Positions 6,506 to 14,100 are shown, counted from the stretch's first letter. The stretch is DNA of 15,322 nucleotides from Candidatus Pelagibacter sp. (GCA_028222435.1 JAOIST010000010.1:1-15322), one strand, 5' to 3'. The notes: generated by a model not told the origin, from the sequence alone. Translations and numbers: made by a program.

Positions 6506-7390
6506 AGATTTTAATTTTTTAATATGAGAAGGAGTGATTTCACAACAACCTCCTAAAATATTTGCTCCCATTTTATTAAATTTAATACAGGTTTTAGCAA
6601 ATTTTATTGGTGTTAAATCGTTACGTTTACCTAATTGTACTTTAGGATTATTTGAGTCAGGTTTCCAGCCAGCTGGTATATGCTCAAATGCATTTATTTT
6701 AAAACCATAAGGGACAGAAATTTTTTTTAAATCTTTAATTACAAATTCAACATCCTCAATTGAAACACAGGATACAATTATGCCAATAGGATTAAATTTT
6801 TCAATTTTTTTTAATACTTTTAGAAGTTTTTCACCCGAGGGTAGTTTGCCTTCTTTTCTAATATGCACTCCTAATAAAAATTCTTTTTTAAATGATTTAA
6901 TTGAATCTATTGCAATTAAACATTCTTTCAAGCTAGACATCACATCTAAATAAAAGAAATCAATATAAGGATTTAGACATTTAGCTTGAGCTTTAAAATT
7001 TTTTTTTATAAAATTTAAATCTTTTCCTAGGTCGGCAAAATATGTAAAATTTTGTGGCGGTAAACTTCCAGCTATTAAAACTTTCTTTTTTGATTTTTTA
7101 ACTGCATCTCTTGCTAGTTTTCCTGCAAGTATATTTAGTTTAGAAAATTTATTGCTCAGTTTATTTTCGATTAACCTTCTTTTTCTACTTCCAAAGCTAT
7201 TTGTTACAATAACTTCTGCTCCAGCTTTAATAAAATCTAAATGAGTTTTAACTAGTAATTTATGATATTTTCTATGAAGTAAAGCTGTTGCTCCCCAAAT
7301 AGTTCCATAAGGTATTACACCACGATTAAGTAATTCTTGACCCATGCCTCCATCTAGCAATCTAGTTTTTTTAAAAAAATTTTTAAGCAA
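6497..7390 (-). CDS. Homocysteine S-methyltransferase family protein
   Basis: Transfers a methyl group to homocysteine to make methionine in the cytoplasm. The 297-aa barrel starts with LLDGGMGQELLNRG (11-24) and carries the zinc-binding cysteines of the family: Cys208 (IVSCVS) and the pair Cys282-Cys283 in GGCCEITPSHI near the C terminus. The methyl donor (betaine, S-methylmethionine or a dimethylsulfonium compound) cannot be told from the sequence; it is shorter than animal betaine-homocysteine methyltransferase and cobalamin-independent by architecture. No in-frame ATG precedes the conserved start: an in-frame TAG at 7403-7405 leaves TTG at 7390 as the best choice, four bases after the stop of the small membrane ORF. 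Last gene of the minus-strand run and convergent with proW. Confidence 0.88.
   Translation of the reverse strand: MLKNFFKKTRLLDGGMGQELLNRGVIPYGTIWGATALLHRKYHKLLVKTHLDFIKAGAEVIVTNSFGSRKRRLIENKLSNKFSKLNILAGKLARDAVKKSKKKVLIAGSLPPQNFTYFADLGKDLNFIKKNFKAQAKCLNPYIDFFYLDVMSSLKECLIAIDSIKSFKKEFLLGVHIRKEGKLPSGEKLLKVLKKIEKFNPIGIIVSCVSIEDVEFVIKDLKKISVPYGFKINAFEHIPAGWKPDSNNPKVQLGKRNDLTPIKFAKTCIKFNKMGANILGGCCEITPSHIKKLKSLI
6499..6520. terminator. AT-only hairpin at the proW/methyltransferase convergence, possible weak terminator
   Basis: AAATTAAA (6499-6506), loop GAT, then TTTAATTT (6510-6517) form a perfect 8-bp hairpin, followed on the + strand by TTT. It sits on the overlapping stop codons of the two convergent genes, where a bidirectional terminator would be expected. 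The stem has no G-C pair, so it is weak, and such repeats arise easily in AT-rich DNA. Confidence 0.35.
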
Positions 7391-7394
7391 AGTT

Positions 7395-7574
7395 TTAATT
7401 AACTAAATTAAATTTAATTAATACAAATGAAATTAGACCAAACGCAATAGTCCATAGAATAAATTGAATTAAGATATTAATTTTGGAACCTTTATCAATA
7501 CCTTTCCAGGTCATGAATGTATAAGTTGTTAAAATTGATAAAATTAATAATAAAAGAAAATTTGTTAAGCTCAT
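7395..7574 (-). CDS. Small membrane protein of unknown function (59 aa)
   Basis: A short reading frame fills the gap between prpC and the homocysteine methyltransferase. Its ATG (7572-7574) shares one base with the prpC stop (TAATG), and its stop lies four bases before the next gene's TTG, exactly the packing of the other genes in this run. The product starts MSLTNFLLLLILSILTTYTF, has a hydrophobic segment at about 6-21, a short loop with TWKGIDKGSKI (22-32) and a second hydrophobic segment at about 34-54. Two membrane helices with a positive loop suggest an inner-membrane protein. I recognise no family. Evidence is the coupling, the frame's fit and the hydrophobic pattern. Confidence 0.65.
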   Translation of the reverse strand: MSLTNFLLLLILSILTTYTFMTWKGIDKGSKINILIQFILWTIAFGLISFVLIKFNLVN

Positions 7575-8698
7575 TATCTTTGGTTTAGCAGCATAACTTC
7601 TCTAACTTCAGAACCTTTATATTTAGACAGCGGTCTAATTAATTTGTTTGAAGCGTGTTGTTCCATGATGTGAGCTGACCAACCAGTTATACGAGACATA
7701 ACAAAGATTGGTGTATAAAAATCTACATCTATACCCATCATGTAATATAAAGGACCACATGGAAAATCTACATTAGGGTGAATATTTTTTTTCTCTAACA
7801 TCGTCTTAGCTAAAGTTTCATAAATCTTAGTATATTTTTCTTTCTTCAACATTTTAGCTACTTTAAATAAATAGTGCTTCATTGTTGGCACTCTTGAATC
7901 CCCAGTTCTATAAACTCTGTGACCAAAACCCATGATTACTTTTTTCTTTTCTAAAGCATTGTTAATCCAAGCTTGTGCTTTCTCCGGTTTTCCTATTTCT
8001 TTCATCATATGCATTACAGCTTCGTTAGCTCCACCATGTAAAGGACCCTTTAAACTTGCTATAGCTCCAGTGATCGCACCGTGAATATCAGATAAACTAC
8101 TTGTAATTGTTCTAGCTGTAAAAGTAGAAACATTGAAGCTATGTTCAGCATATAAAATTAAGGAAATATCAAAAGCTCTTACAATTTCCTTGTCTGGAAC
8201 TTTGTTAAACATCATTTTGAAAAAGTTTTCTGAATAAGATAATTTTTTGTCTGGTGAAATAACTTTTTTACCTTTTCTGTATCTAAAATAAGCAGCGATT
8301 GCAGTAGGTGCTTTTGCAAAAATTCTCATTGCTTTTTTCATATTAGCTTTTGGAGAATTATCTTTTGTATCTTTATCTTCTAAAGCCATTAAGCTTACAC
8401 AGGTTCTAATTACATCCATTGGATGAGCTGTTTTTGGCATTTTAAGAATATCTGTTAAGATTTGCTTAGATAATTTTCTTTCAGATCTTTCTTGTTTTAT
8501 AAATTTTTTAAGCTGGGATTTATTTGGCAACTCTCCGTGTAGAACTAAATAAGCTACTTCCTCAAAGTCACATTTATCACAGAGTTCTTGCACTGTATAA
8601 CCTCTATAAGTTAGAGCGCTAAGTTCAGGAACCACATGAGAAATTGTTGTTTCATCAACAACTATTCCCAATAAACCTTTTTTAATTTCTTCACTCAT
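7574..8698 (-). CDS. prpC: 2-methylcitrate synthase (citrate synthase family)
   Basis: Condenses propionyl-CoA with oxaloacetate to 2-methylcitrate, the entry step of the methylcitrate cycle. The 374-aa length is that of the short citrate/methylcitrate synthase family, not the longer Gram-negative GltA. The catalytic triad is visible: His221 (GPLHGGANEA), His260 (MGFGHRVY) and Asp311 (HPNVDF). The assignment as methylcitrate synthase and not a second citrate synthase rests mainly on prpB directly upstream, with which it overlaps by one base (TAATG, 8698). No prpD or acnD is in the window, so the dehydratase and isomerase steps must come from elsewhere. Confidence 0.9.
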   Translation of the reverse strand: MSEEIKKGLLGIVVDETTISHVVPELSALTYRGYTVQELCDKCDFEEVAYLVLHGELPNKSQLKKFIKQERSERKLSKQILTDILKMPKTAHPMDVIRTCVSLMALEDKDTKDNSPKANMKKAMRIFAKAPTAIAAYFRYRKGKKVISPDKKLSYSENFFKMMFNKVPDKEIVRAFDISLILYAEHSFNVSTFTARTITSSLSDIHGAITGAIASLKGPLHGGANEAVMHMMKEIGKPEKAQAWINNALEKKKVIMGFGHRVYRTGDSRVPTMKHYLFKVAKMLKKEKYTKIYETLAKTMLEKKNIHPNVDFPCGPLYYMMGIDVDFYTPIFVMSRITGWSAHIMEQHASNKLIRPLSKYKGSEVREVMLLNQR

Positions 8699-9594
8699 TA
8701 TTCATGTCCCTCGGTTGAAAAATCTGTAATTTTTTTATCCGGTGTATTGTATTTCTCATATTCTACTAACTCATACAACCTTTTTCTAGTTTGCATTTTA
8801 TCAATAATATTATTTTGATGCCCATCTTTAAATATGGTTTTTAAACCCATTTCTACATTTTGCATTGCAAGTCTTTGGGAAGAAACTGGGTAAATTACTA
8901 AATTATAACCTAAATTTTCTAATTCTTTTTTATTTAATAATTTAGATTTACCAAACTCAGTCATATTTGCTAACAAATATCCATTTGCAACTTTTCTAAC
9001 TTTTTCAAATTCGCTTTCATCTTTCATAGCTTCAGGAAAAATCATATCAGCCCCAGCATCCTCATAAGTTTTTATTCTATCTAAGGTTTTATCTAAACCT
9101 TCAACAGAATTAGCATCAGTTCTAGCGATTATTAAAAAATTTTTATCTTTTCTAGCTTTAACAGATTCTTTAATTTTAATAGCCATCTTTTCTTTTGAGA
9201 TAAGTTCTTTATTATCTAAATGACCGCATCTTTTTTCAGCTATTTGATCTTCTAGGTGACAGCCAGCTAAGCCTTTACTTTCAAATACTTCGATTGTTTT
9301 TTTACAGTTTCCAAAACCTGTATCAATATCAACAATTGTAGGTAGGTCTGTAACTCTTGCTATCTGTCCACTACGATAACTAACCTGATCCAGAGTAGTT
9401 AAACCTATGTCAGGTAAACCAAGATCATTAGACATAACTCCCCCTGATATATAAACTCCATCAAAACCTATTTCCGAGATTAATTTTGCACATAGCGGAT
9501 TGTAAGCGCCAGGAAATCTTAATAATTTTTTTGATTCTAATTTTTTTACTAGATCTGATCTTTTTTCTGTAACTGTTTTTTTAGTAAAATGCAT
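8698..9594 (-). CDS. prpB: 2-methylisocitrate lyase
   Basis: Splits 2-methylisocitrate into pyruvate and succinate, the last step of the methylcitrate cycle. The 298-aa protein of the isocitrate lyase/PEP mutase superfamily shows the PGAYNPLCAKL start (28-38), the metal-binding DIDTGFG (89-95), and HLEDQ followed by KRCGH (121-125) with the catalytic Cys123; KRCGH, in place of the usual KKCGH, is a mild substitution. IIARTD (155-160) and the C-terminal half also fit. The start ATG at 9594 lies 41 bases after the exporter stop. Together with prpC it suggests that propionyl-CoA from odd-chain, branched or sulfonium-derived carbon is used. Isocitrate lyase itself is unlikely given the length. 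Confidence 0.92.
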   Translation of the reverse strand: MHFTKKTVTEKRSDLVKKLESKKLLRFPGAYNPLCAKLISEIGFDGVYISGGVMSNDLGLPDIGLTTLDQVSYRSGQIARVTDLPTIVDIDTGFGNCKKTIEVFESKGLAGCHLEDQIAEKRCGHLDNKELISKEKMAIKIKESVKARKDKNFLIIARTDANSVEGLDKTLDRIKTYEDAGADMIFPEAMKDESEFEKVRKVANGYLLANMTEFGKSKLLNKKELENLGYNLVIYPVSSQRLAMQNVEMGLKTIFKDGHQNNIIDKMQTRKRLYELVEYEKYNTPDKKITDFSTEGHE

Positions 9595-9603
9595 GTGCTC
9601 AAA

Positions 9604-9632
9604 TGTATATTAGAGCCATGTTGAAAAATCAA
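9604..9632 (-). promoter_or_regulatory. Candidate promoter ahead of prpB
   Basis: On the minus strand TTGATT (9632-9627) and TATACA (9609-9604) are 17 bases apart. Transcription would start only about two to four bases before the prpB ATG, giving a nearly leaderless mRNA, as proposed for zur. This would let prpBC be transcribed apart from the upstream phosphatase and exporter genes. Support is the spacing alone. Confidence 0.3.
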
Positions 9633-9635
9633 AGA

Positions 9636-10235
9636 TTATTTAAGTAAAATAAATAAACCAGTTAAAACTAATAATAGCGCGAGTAAATATTCAATTATTT
9701 TTTTTATTTTTACATCAGTAACAAATTTTCTTAGACCACTTCCAAAAAGAGCCCATAAACTAATTGTCGGAAAACAAATCACAGCTGCCGTAATAGTAAC
9801 AAACGTAACTCCAACAAAAATATTTTCTTCAGTTGGAAAAAAACCAGACGCAACAGTTACAGCAATCGACCAAGCTTTTGGATTGATAAATTGAAACAAG
9901 GAAGCTTCATAAAATCTTAAAGGACGACCAGTTTCTTTTTGCACCATACTAAAAGACCCAATCATTTTCCATCCAAGATAAATTAAATAAAGGAAGCATA
10001 AAATCTTCATATAAAATTGTACTTGAGGATAAAGTAAAAATAAATTTGCAAGACCAAAACAAGTTAAGCCAATTTGTAAAATATGACCTAAAGGAATTCC
10101 AATTAAATGAGGAAGGGTTCTCACAAAACCAAATTTCATCCCCGACGCAGTAAGCATTGCGTTGTTAGGGCCTGGGGTAAAAAACATAGTAAAATAAAAA
10201 GTTGATAAAGCAGAAAAAAGAGCAAATGTGATCAT
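9636..10235 (-). CDS. LysE/RhtB-family amino-acid (or related solute) exporter
   Basis: Inner-membrane exporter of the LysE superfamily. The 199-aa length is typical and the product is mostly hydrophobic, fitting five to six membrane segments. The family signatures are present: TPGPNNAML (20-28) in the first part, YLIYLGWKM (83-91), and FQFINPKAW (114-122) in the middle. The substrate cannot be predicted; family members export basic amino acids, homoserine, threonine, cysteine or leucine. Its ATG overlaps the phosphatase stop by four bases (ATGA), so it is translated from the same mRNA. Confidence 0.88.
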   Translation of the reverse strand: MITFALFSALSTFYFTMFFTPGPNNAMLTASGMKFGFVRTLPHLIGIPLGHILQIGLTCFGLANLFLLYPQVQFYMKILCFLYLIYLGWKMIGSFSMVQKETGRPLRFYEASLFQFINPKAWSIAVTVASGFFPTEENIFVGVTFVTITAAVICFPTISLWALFGSGLRKFVTDVKIKKIIEYLLALLLVLTGLFILLK

Positions 10236-10894
10236 AAATATTTTTCTATAATTTTATCAAAGCCAATAAAATCATTTATAAGTTCATTATGCTTAATTTC
10301 TTTTTCAGTTTTTTCTGTATAACCATCTTTCACTAAAATGAAAGGCAAGTTAGCATTATAAGCAGAGTTAGCATCAACTTCGCTATCTCCAACCATAATT
10401 GTTTTTTTTAAGTCTCCTCCAATTATTTCCACAACATCTGTAAGATGCCTTGGGTCTGGCTTATTAAAAGAGAAAGTGTCACAACCAGCAACGTATTCAA
10501 AATATTTGTAGATATCTAATTTTTTTAACAAATCGACAGCTAATCGTTCTTGCTTATTCGTACAAACGCCCATAGAAATATTTTTATTTTTAGCCCACTT
10601 AAAAAATTCAATACTTCCATTTAGCGGTTTACTATTTTGATCAATATTTTTTGCATAAAAATCAAGAAATTCTTTGGTCATTTCTTTTTTCAAATTTTCA
10701 TCTTTTATCTCTTCCTTAAACGATCTTTGCATCATTACCCAAGCACCTTTTCCAGCTAGGGACTTGATATCTGAAAGTTTTTTTTCAGCATGACCAAATT
10801 TTTTCATAACATGATTGTGAGCTGCCATTAAATCTGGAGCCGTATTAACTATTGTTCCATCTAAATCAAAAAGAATTGTATAAATTTGAGTCAT
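10232..10894 (-). CDS. gph: HAD-family phosphatase, phosphoglycolate phosphatase-like
   Basis: Soluble HAD hydrolase with all four motifs: DLDGT (nucleophile Asp10, acid/base Asp12), Thr112 (GVCTNK), Lys145 (FNKPDPRH) and GDSEVD (Asp170, Asp174). The helical cap between residues 18 and 85 and the length (220 aa) fit the Gph group, which removes 2-phosphoglycolate. The same subgroup contains MupP, an N-acetylmuramate 6-phosphate phosphatase of cell-wall recycling; the divergent glmU half and glmS next door make that a real alternative. First gene of the minus-strand run; overlaps the exporter by four bases. Its start is 69 bases from the divergent GlmU-half start. Confidence 0.85.
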   Translation of the reverse strand: MTQIYTILFDLDGTIVNTAPDLMAAHNHVMKKFGHAEKKLSDIKSLAGKGAWVMMQRSFKEEIKDENLKKEMTKEFLDFYAKNIDQNSKPLNGSIEFFKWAKNKNISMGVCTNKQERLAVDLLKKLDIYKYFEYVAGCDTFSFNKPDPRHLTDVVEIIGGDLKKTIMVGDSEVDANSAYNANLPFILVKDGYTEKTEKEIKHNELINDFIGFDKIIEKYL

Positions 10895-10919
10895 TTTAAA
10901 AGTATTAAAAAGAAATATT

Positions 10920-10952
10920 TTGTGACTTATTTCAGTTACATTATTAATGTAA
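10920..10952 (+). promoter_or_regulatory. Candidate promoter with inverted repeat ahead of the glmU-glmS genes
   Basis: TTGTGA (10920-10925) and TATTAA (10942-10947) are 16 bases apart and would start transcription near 10954, ten bases before the ATG at 10964. TTACATT (10936-10942), three bases, then AATGTAA (10946-10952) is a perfect 7-bp inverted repeat lying on the -10, where a repressor could act. Both signals may be chance in such AT-rich DNA. Confidence 0.35.
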
Positions 10953-10963
10953 AGAATTTTTTA

Positions 10964-11611
10964 ATGAAAAGAAATAATAAATTAAATAAAGCTAATGCTT
11001 ATAGGCTTTCCCAAGAAGATTTAAGAAACAAAGCTCTAAGTAAAGGTGTAAATTTAATTGCCCCAGAAACAATTTTTTTATCAAATGATACTACGTTTGG
11101 AAAAAATGTGACCGTAGAACCCTACGTTGTTTTTGGACCAAAAGTAAAAATAGGAGATAATTCCCATATAAAATCTTTTAGCCATGTTGAGGGAACAAAG
11201 ATCGAAAAAAATGTCGTTGTTGGACCTTATGCAAGATTAAGAACTGGAACTGTTCTTAAAAACAATACTAAAATTGGAAATTTTGTGGAAACAAAAAAAA
11301 CTAATATTAATCAAAATTCTAAAGTCAACCACTTATCTTACATTGGAGACGCATCTATTGGAAAAAACTCAAATATTGGTGCCGGAACAATTACTTGTAA
11401 CTATAATGGAGTAAAAAAATCTAAAACAAAAATTGCTGATAATGTTTTTATTGGCTCAAACTCATCTTTAGTTGCTCCAATTAAAATAGACAAAGCTAGT
11501 GTTATAGGTGCTGGATCAGTAATTACAAAAAATGTGAAGAAAAATTCTCTAGCTCTGACTAGATCTTCTCAATTAGAAATCAAAAATTATAGCAACAAAA
11601 AGAAAAAATAA
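10964..11611 (+). CDS. glmU: GlmU acetyltransferase half only (left-handed beta-helix glucosamine-1-phosphate N-acetyltransferase)
   Basis: Matches the C-terminal half of GlmU, which acetylates glucosamine-1-phosphate on the way to UDP-GlcNAc. The 215-aa product begins with the linker helix (NAYRLSQEDLRNKAL) and LIAPETIFLS (31-40), which in full-length GlmU lies after about 230 residues of uridyltransferase. Hexapeptide repeats fill 45-190. Active-site residues are present: Arg93 (YARLRTG), His123 and Tyr126 (NHLSYIGDA), Asn146-Tyr147 and Lys152 (TCNYNGVKK). The N-terminal LxxGxGTRM-type nucleotide-binding loop is absent, and the upstream DNA is the divergent phosphatase, so no fragment of that domain remains. 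The start at 10964 begins the conserved part; the open frame back to 10886 overlaps the phosphatase start and looks unrelated. One-base overlap (TAATG) with glmS. Confidence 0.9.
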   Translation: MKRNNKLNKANAYRLSQEDLRNKALSKGVNLIAPETIFLSNDTTFGKNVTVEPYVVFGPKVKIGDNSHIKSFSHVEGTKIEKNVVVGPYARLRTGTVLKNNTKIGNFVETKKTNINQNSKVNHLSYIGDASIGKNSNIGAGTITCNYNGVKKSKTKIADNVFIGSNSSLVAPIKIDKASVIGAGSVITKNVKKNSLALTRSSQLEIKNYSNKKKK

Positions 11612-13428
11612 TGTGTGGAATAATTGGCATAGCCAGCAATAAACCTGTTTCAATTAATATTATTAACTCTCTAAAGAAATTAGAATACAGAGGTTATGAT
11701 TCAGCAGGTCTAGCAACTTTAACTGATAATACAATCAATGAAAAAAAATGTTCAGGTAGAGTAGAAGAGTTAGAAAAAATTTTGTTTAAAACACCATCAA
11801 ATGGAAATATAGGCATCGGACATGTTAGATGGGCGACACATGGAGTTCCAAATGTCATTAATGCACACCCACATTCATCAGATCAAGTCTCCGTTGTGCA
11901 TAATGGAATAATTGAAAATTCAGATGAGCTCAAAAGCGAACTAGAAAAAAAAGGATCAAATTTTAAATCTCAAACAGACACTGAAGTTATTACCTTACTT
12001 ATTAATGAAGCATTAAAAGAAAACAATCCTTTAGACGCAGTTTTTAAAACATTAAATAGATTAAAAGGAAGTTTTGCAATTGGAATTTTATTTAAAAACT
12101 TTTCTGATATTATTATTGGAGCAAGAAGAGGTAGCCCTCTTGCAGTTGGTTATTCAAAAAATGAAAATTATTTAGGCTCAGATTCTTATGCCTTAAAATC
12201 AATGACCAATAAAATTTCTTATCTAGATGATGGTGAAGCGTGTGTTCTTACAAAGGACAATGTAAGTTTTTATGATGCAAATCAAAAGAAGATTAATAAA
12301 AAAACTCATATAATGTCAGAGGATGACGATGTTGCGGATAAAGGTGAGTATAAAAACTTTATGTCCAAAGAAATATTTGAGCAACCAATGACAGCTAAAA
12401 ATTGCATCAATGAATATATTGATAGTTTAAAGCAAGATATCAATATTTATAATTTTCCTATTGAACCTCAAAAAATAAATAAAATTGTATTAATTGGTTG
12501 TGGTACAGCCTATCATTCATGTCTAGTAGCTAAATATTGGTTAGAGGAACTAACAAGCATAGACGTCGAAATAGATATTGCTTCTGAGTTTAGATATAGA
12601 AAGCTAAAATTTAATTTAAATAATCTTTACATCTTTGTATCTCAGTCAGGTGAAACAGCTGATACAGCTGCAGCTTTAGATATATGTAAAAAGAATAAAG
12701 TTAAAACTTGTGCCATTGTGAATGTAGTAGAAAGCTCAATTGCTAGAAATGCTGACTGGGTACTTCCAATTCATGCTGGTCCTGAAGTTGGTGTGGCATC
12801 TACAAAAGCATTTCTGGGACAGTTATTAGTACTTTTCATATTAAGTTTAAAACTTGCTAAGGTAAGAAAAGATATAAACGATAATACTTATCAAGATTAT
12901 ATAAAAAATTTAAAAAAAATACCAGGAGCCATAAAGAAAAGTCTAGAGACTGAAAACAATATACAATTAATGGCAAAAGAATTTTTAAAAGCTAAAGGTT
13001 CAATGTTCCTAGGAAGAGGTTCTTCTTTTCCAATCGCTCTAGAAGGAGCTCTGAAACTAAAAGAATTATCTTATTTACATGCTGAGGGTTACCCAGCTGG
13101 TGAAATGAAACATGGACCACTTGCATTAATTGAAGAGGGTTTACCTGTAATAATAATTGCTCCAAAAGATAAATATTTTGAAAAAACTCTTTCTAATATG
13201 CAAGAAGTAATAGCTCGAGGTGGTAAAATATTTTTTATTACTGATAATAAAAAAAATATAGCAAACGATAATATAAGATTTGGTTTAAGAGTACCTTTTT
13301 TAAATGAACTTTTATCTCCAATATTGCTTACTGGTCCGTTGCAGTTACTTGCCTATCATGTAGCTCTACTTAAAAATTGTGATATTGATAAGCCTAGAAA
13401 TTTAGCGAAATCTGTCACGGTTGAGTAA
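11611..13428 (+). CDS. glmS: Glutamine-fructose-6-phosphate aminotransferase (isomerizing)
   Basis: Makes glucosamine-6-phosphate from fructose-6-phosphate and glutamine, the first step to UDP-GlcNAc. Full length (605 aa). The class II glutaminase half starts MCGIIGIA with the nucleophile Cys2 exposed after Met removal, then EYRGYDSAG, RWATHG (73-78), NGI (98-100) and TDTE (122-125). Two SIS domains follow: GCGTAYHSC, SQSGETADT and VASTKAF in the first, GRGSSFPIALEGALKLKELS and EMKHGP in the second. The C terminus, LAKSVTVE, carries the conserved lysine (Lys600) that binds open-chain sugar. It is translationally coupled to the GlmU half by TAATG. No glmS ribozyme is possible here since the gene starts inside the previous one. 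Confidence 0.97.
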   Translation: MCGIIGIASNKPVSINIINSLKKLEYRGYDSAGLATLTDNTINEKKCSGRVEELEKILFKTPSNGNIGIGHVRWATHGVPNVINAHPHSSDQVSVVHNGIIENSDELKSELEKKGSNFKSQTDTEVITLLINEALKENNPLDAVFKTLNRLKGSFAIGILFKNFSDIIIGARRGSPLAVGYSKNENYLGSDSYALKSMTNKISYLDDGEACVLTKDNVSFYDANQKKINKKTHIMSEDDDVADKGEYKNFMSKEIFEQPMTAKNCINEYIDSLKQDINIYNFPIEPQKINKIVLIGCGTAYHSCLVAKYWLEELTSIDVEIDIASEFRYRKLKFNLNNLYIFVSQSGETADTAAALDICKKNKVKTCAIVNVVESSIARNADWVLPIHAGPEVGVASTKAFLGQLLVLFILSLKLAKVRKDINDNTYQDYIKNLKKIPGAIKKSLETENNIQLMAKEFLKAKGSMFLGRGSSFPIALEGALKLKELSYLHAEGYPAGEMKHGPLALIEEGLPVIIIAPKDKYFEKTLSNMQEVIARGGKIFFITDNKKNIANDNIRFGLRVPFLNELLSPILLTGPLQLLAYHVALLKNCDIDKPRNLAKSVTVE

Positions 13429-13429
13429 A

Positions 13430-13846
13430 ATGAAATTAAAATATAAAGCTATGGTCTTATCTTGTATAGATCCGAGATTTCAACCTATTGTTTATAATTA
13501 TCTTAAAAAGAAAAAATTAATTGGAAAATATAGCGCTTTTACTATAGTCGGTTCGGCAATAGGAGTTACAGCAGGTAAATTTAAAAAATGGCATAGGACT
13601 TTTTGGGACAACATAGATACTTCAATTAAATTGCACAAAATCAAAAAATTGATTGTAATTAATCATCGTGATTGTGGAGCTGCAAAAATTATTAATGGAA
13701 AAAAAGAATTTAATAGAGCCAATGAAACAAAAATTCACAAGAACTCTTTTTTAAAATTAAGGAAACTATTTAGAAAAAAATATCCAAAGCTAACTATCGA
13801 GTTAAAACTTATATCTCTAAATCAAAAAGTAGAAAATTTAAGATAA
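13430..13846 (+). CDS. Short beta-carbonic-anhydrase-like protein
   Basis: The 138-aa product carries the zinc-site pattern of beta-carbonic anhydrases: Cys12-x-Asp14-x-Arg16 (SCIDPRF) and His79-x-x-Cys82 (NHRDCGAAK), so all three zinc ligands and the Asp/Arg pair are kept. The segment between them has IVGSAIG where classical enzymes have an RNAGN-like loop. It is clearly shorter than the usual roughly 200-residue enzyme, with little after the helix following the second motif, and it is unusually basic (runs of Lys). Activity is therefore uncertain; it may be a divergent anhydrase or a related zinc protein. The ATG at 13430 is one base past the glmS stop and follows a GAG; a TTG at 13421 would add three residues. 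Confidence 0.75.
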   Translation: MKLKYKAMVLSCIDPRFQPIVYNYLKKKKLIGKYSAFTIVGSAIGVTAGKFKKWHRTFWDNIDTSIKLHKIKKLIVINHRDCGAAKIINGKKEFNRANETKIHKNSFLKLRKLFRKKYPKLTIELKLISLNQKVENLR

Positions 13847-13850
13847 TTAT

Positions 13851-14078
13851 TTGAATAAAGAAAACGCGAGTAAAATCTGGAAAATGATACAGGAAGCTGG
13901 CGATTATTTACAAAGTAAACTTCCTGATCATCCAAATCACCCAGGAGGAAGAAATCCTTATGCGCATGTTGCTCTTTGTGTAAAAAATAAATTTGGATTG
14001 AGTTACAAAGATATAGCAGATGAAAATATTGAAAAAGTCATTGAATACATTGAATTTTTAAAAAAAAATCCAAATTAA
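13851..14078 (+). CDS. Small conserved-looking soluble protein of unknown function (75 aa)
   Basis: I do not recognise it. The product is a soluble helical protein: an N-terminal amphipathic helix (ASKIWKMIQEAGDYLQ), a distinctive Pro/His/Gly turn (LPDHPNHPGGRNPYAHV, about 24-40), then VKNKFGLSYKDIADENIEKVIEYIEFL. The motif-like turn and balanced composition suggest a conserved fold and not random translation. The start is a TTG four bases past the carbonic-anhydrase-like stop; an in-frame stop just upstream (13839-13841) rules out a longer form, and the next ATG (13884) would cut the first helix. Last gene of the glmU-glmS run. Confidence 0.7.
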   Translation: MNKENASKIWKMIQEAGDYLQSKLPDHPNHPGGRNPYAHVALCVKNKFGLSYKDIADENIEKVIEYIEFLKKNPN

Positions 14079-14100
14079 TTAAAAATTTACCTTGATAGCA

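Noticed and set aside
10886..10963. N-terminal extension of the GlmU half
   Set aside because: It overlaps the divergent phosphatase start, shows no uridyltransferase features and precedes the likely promoter.
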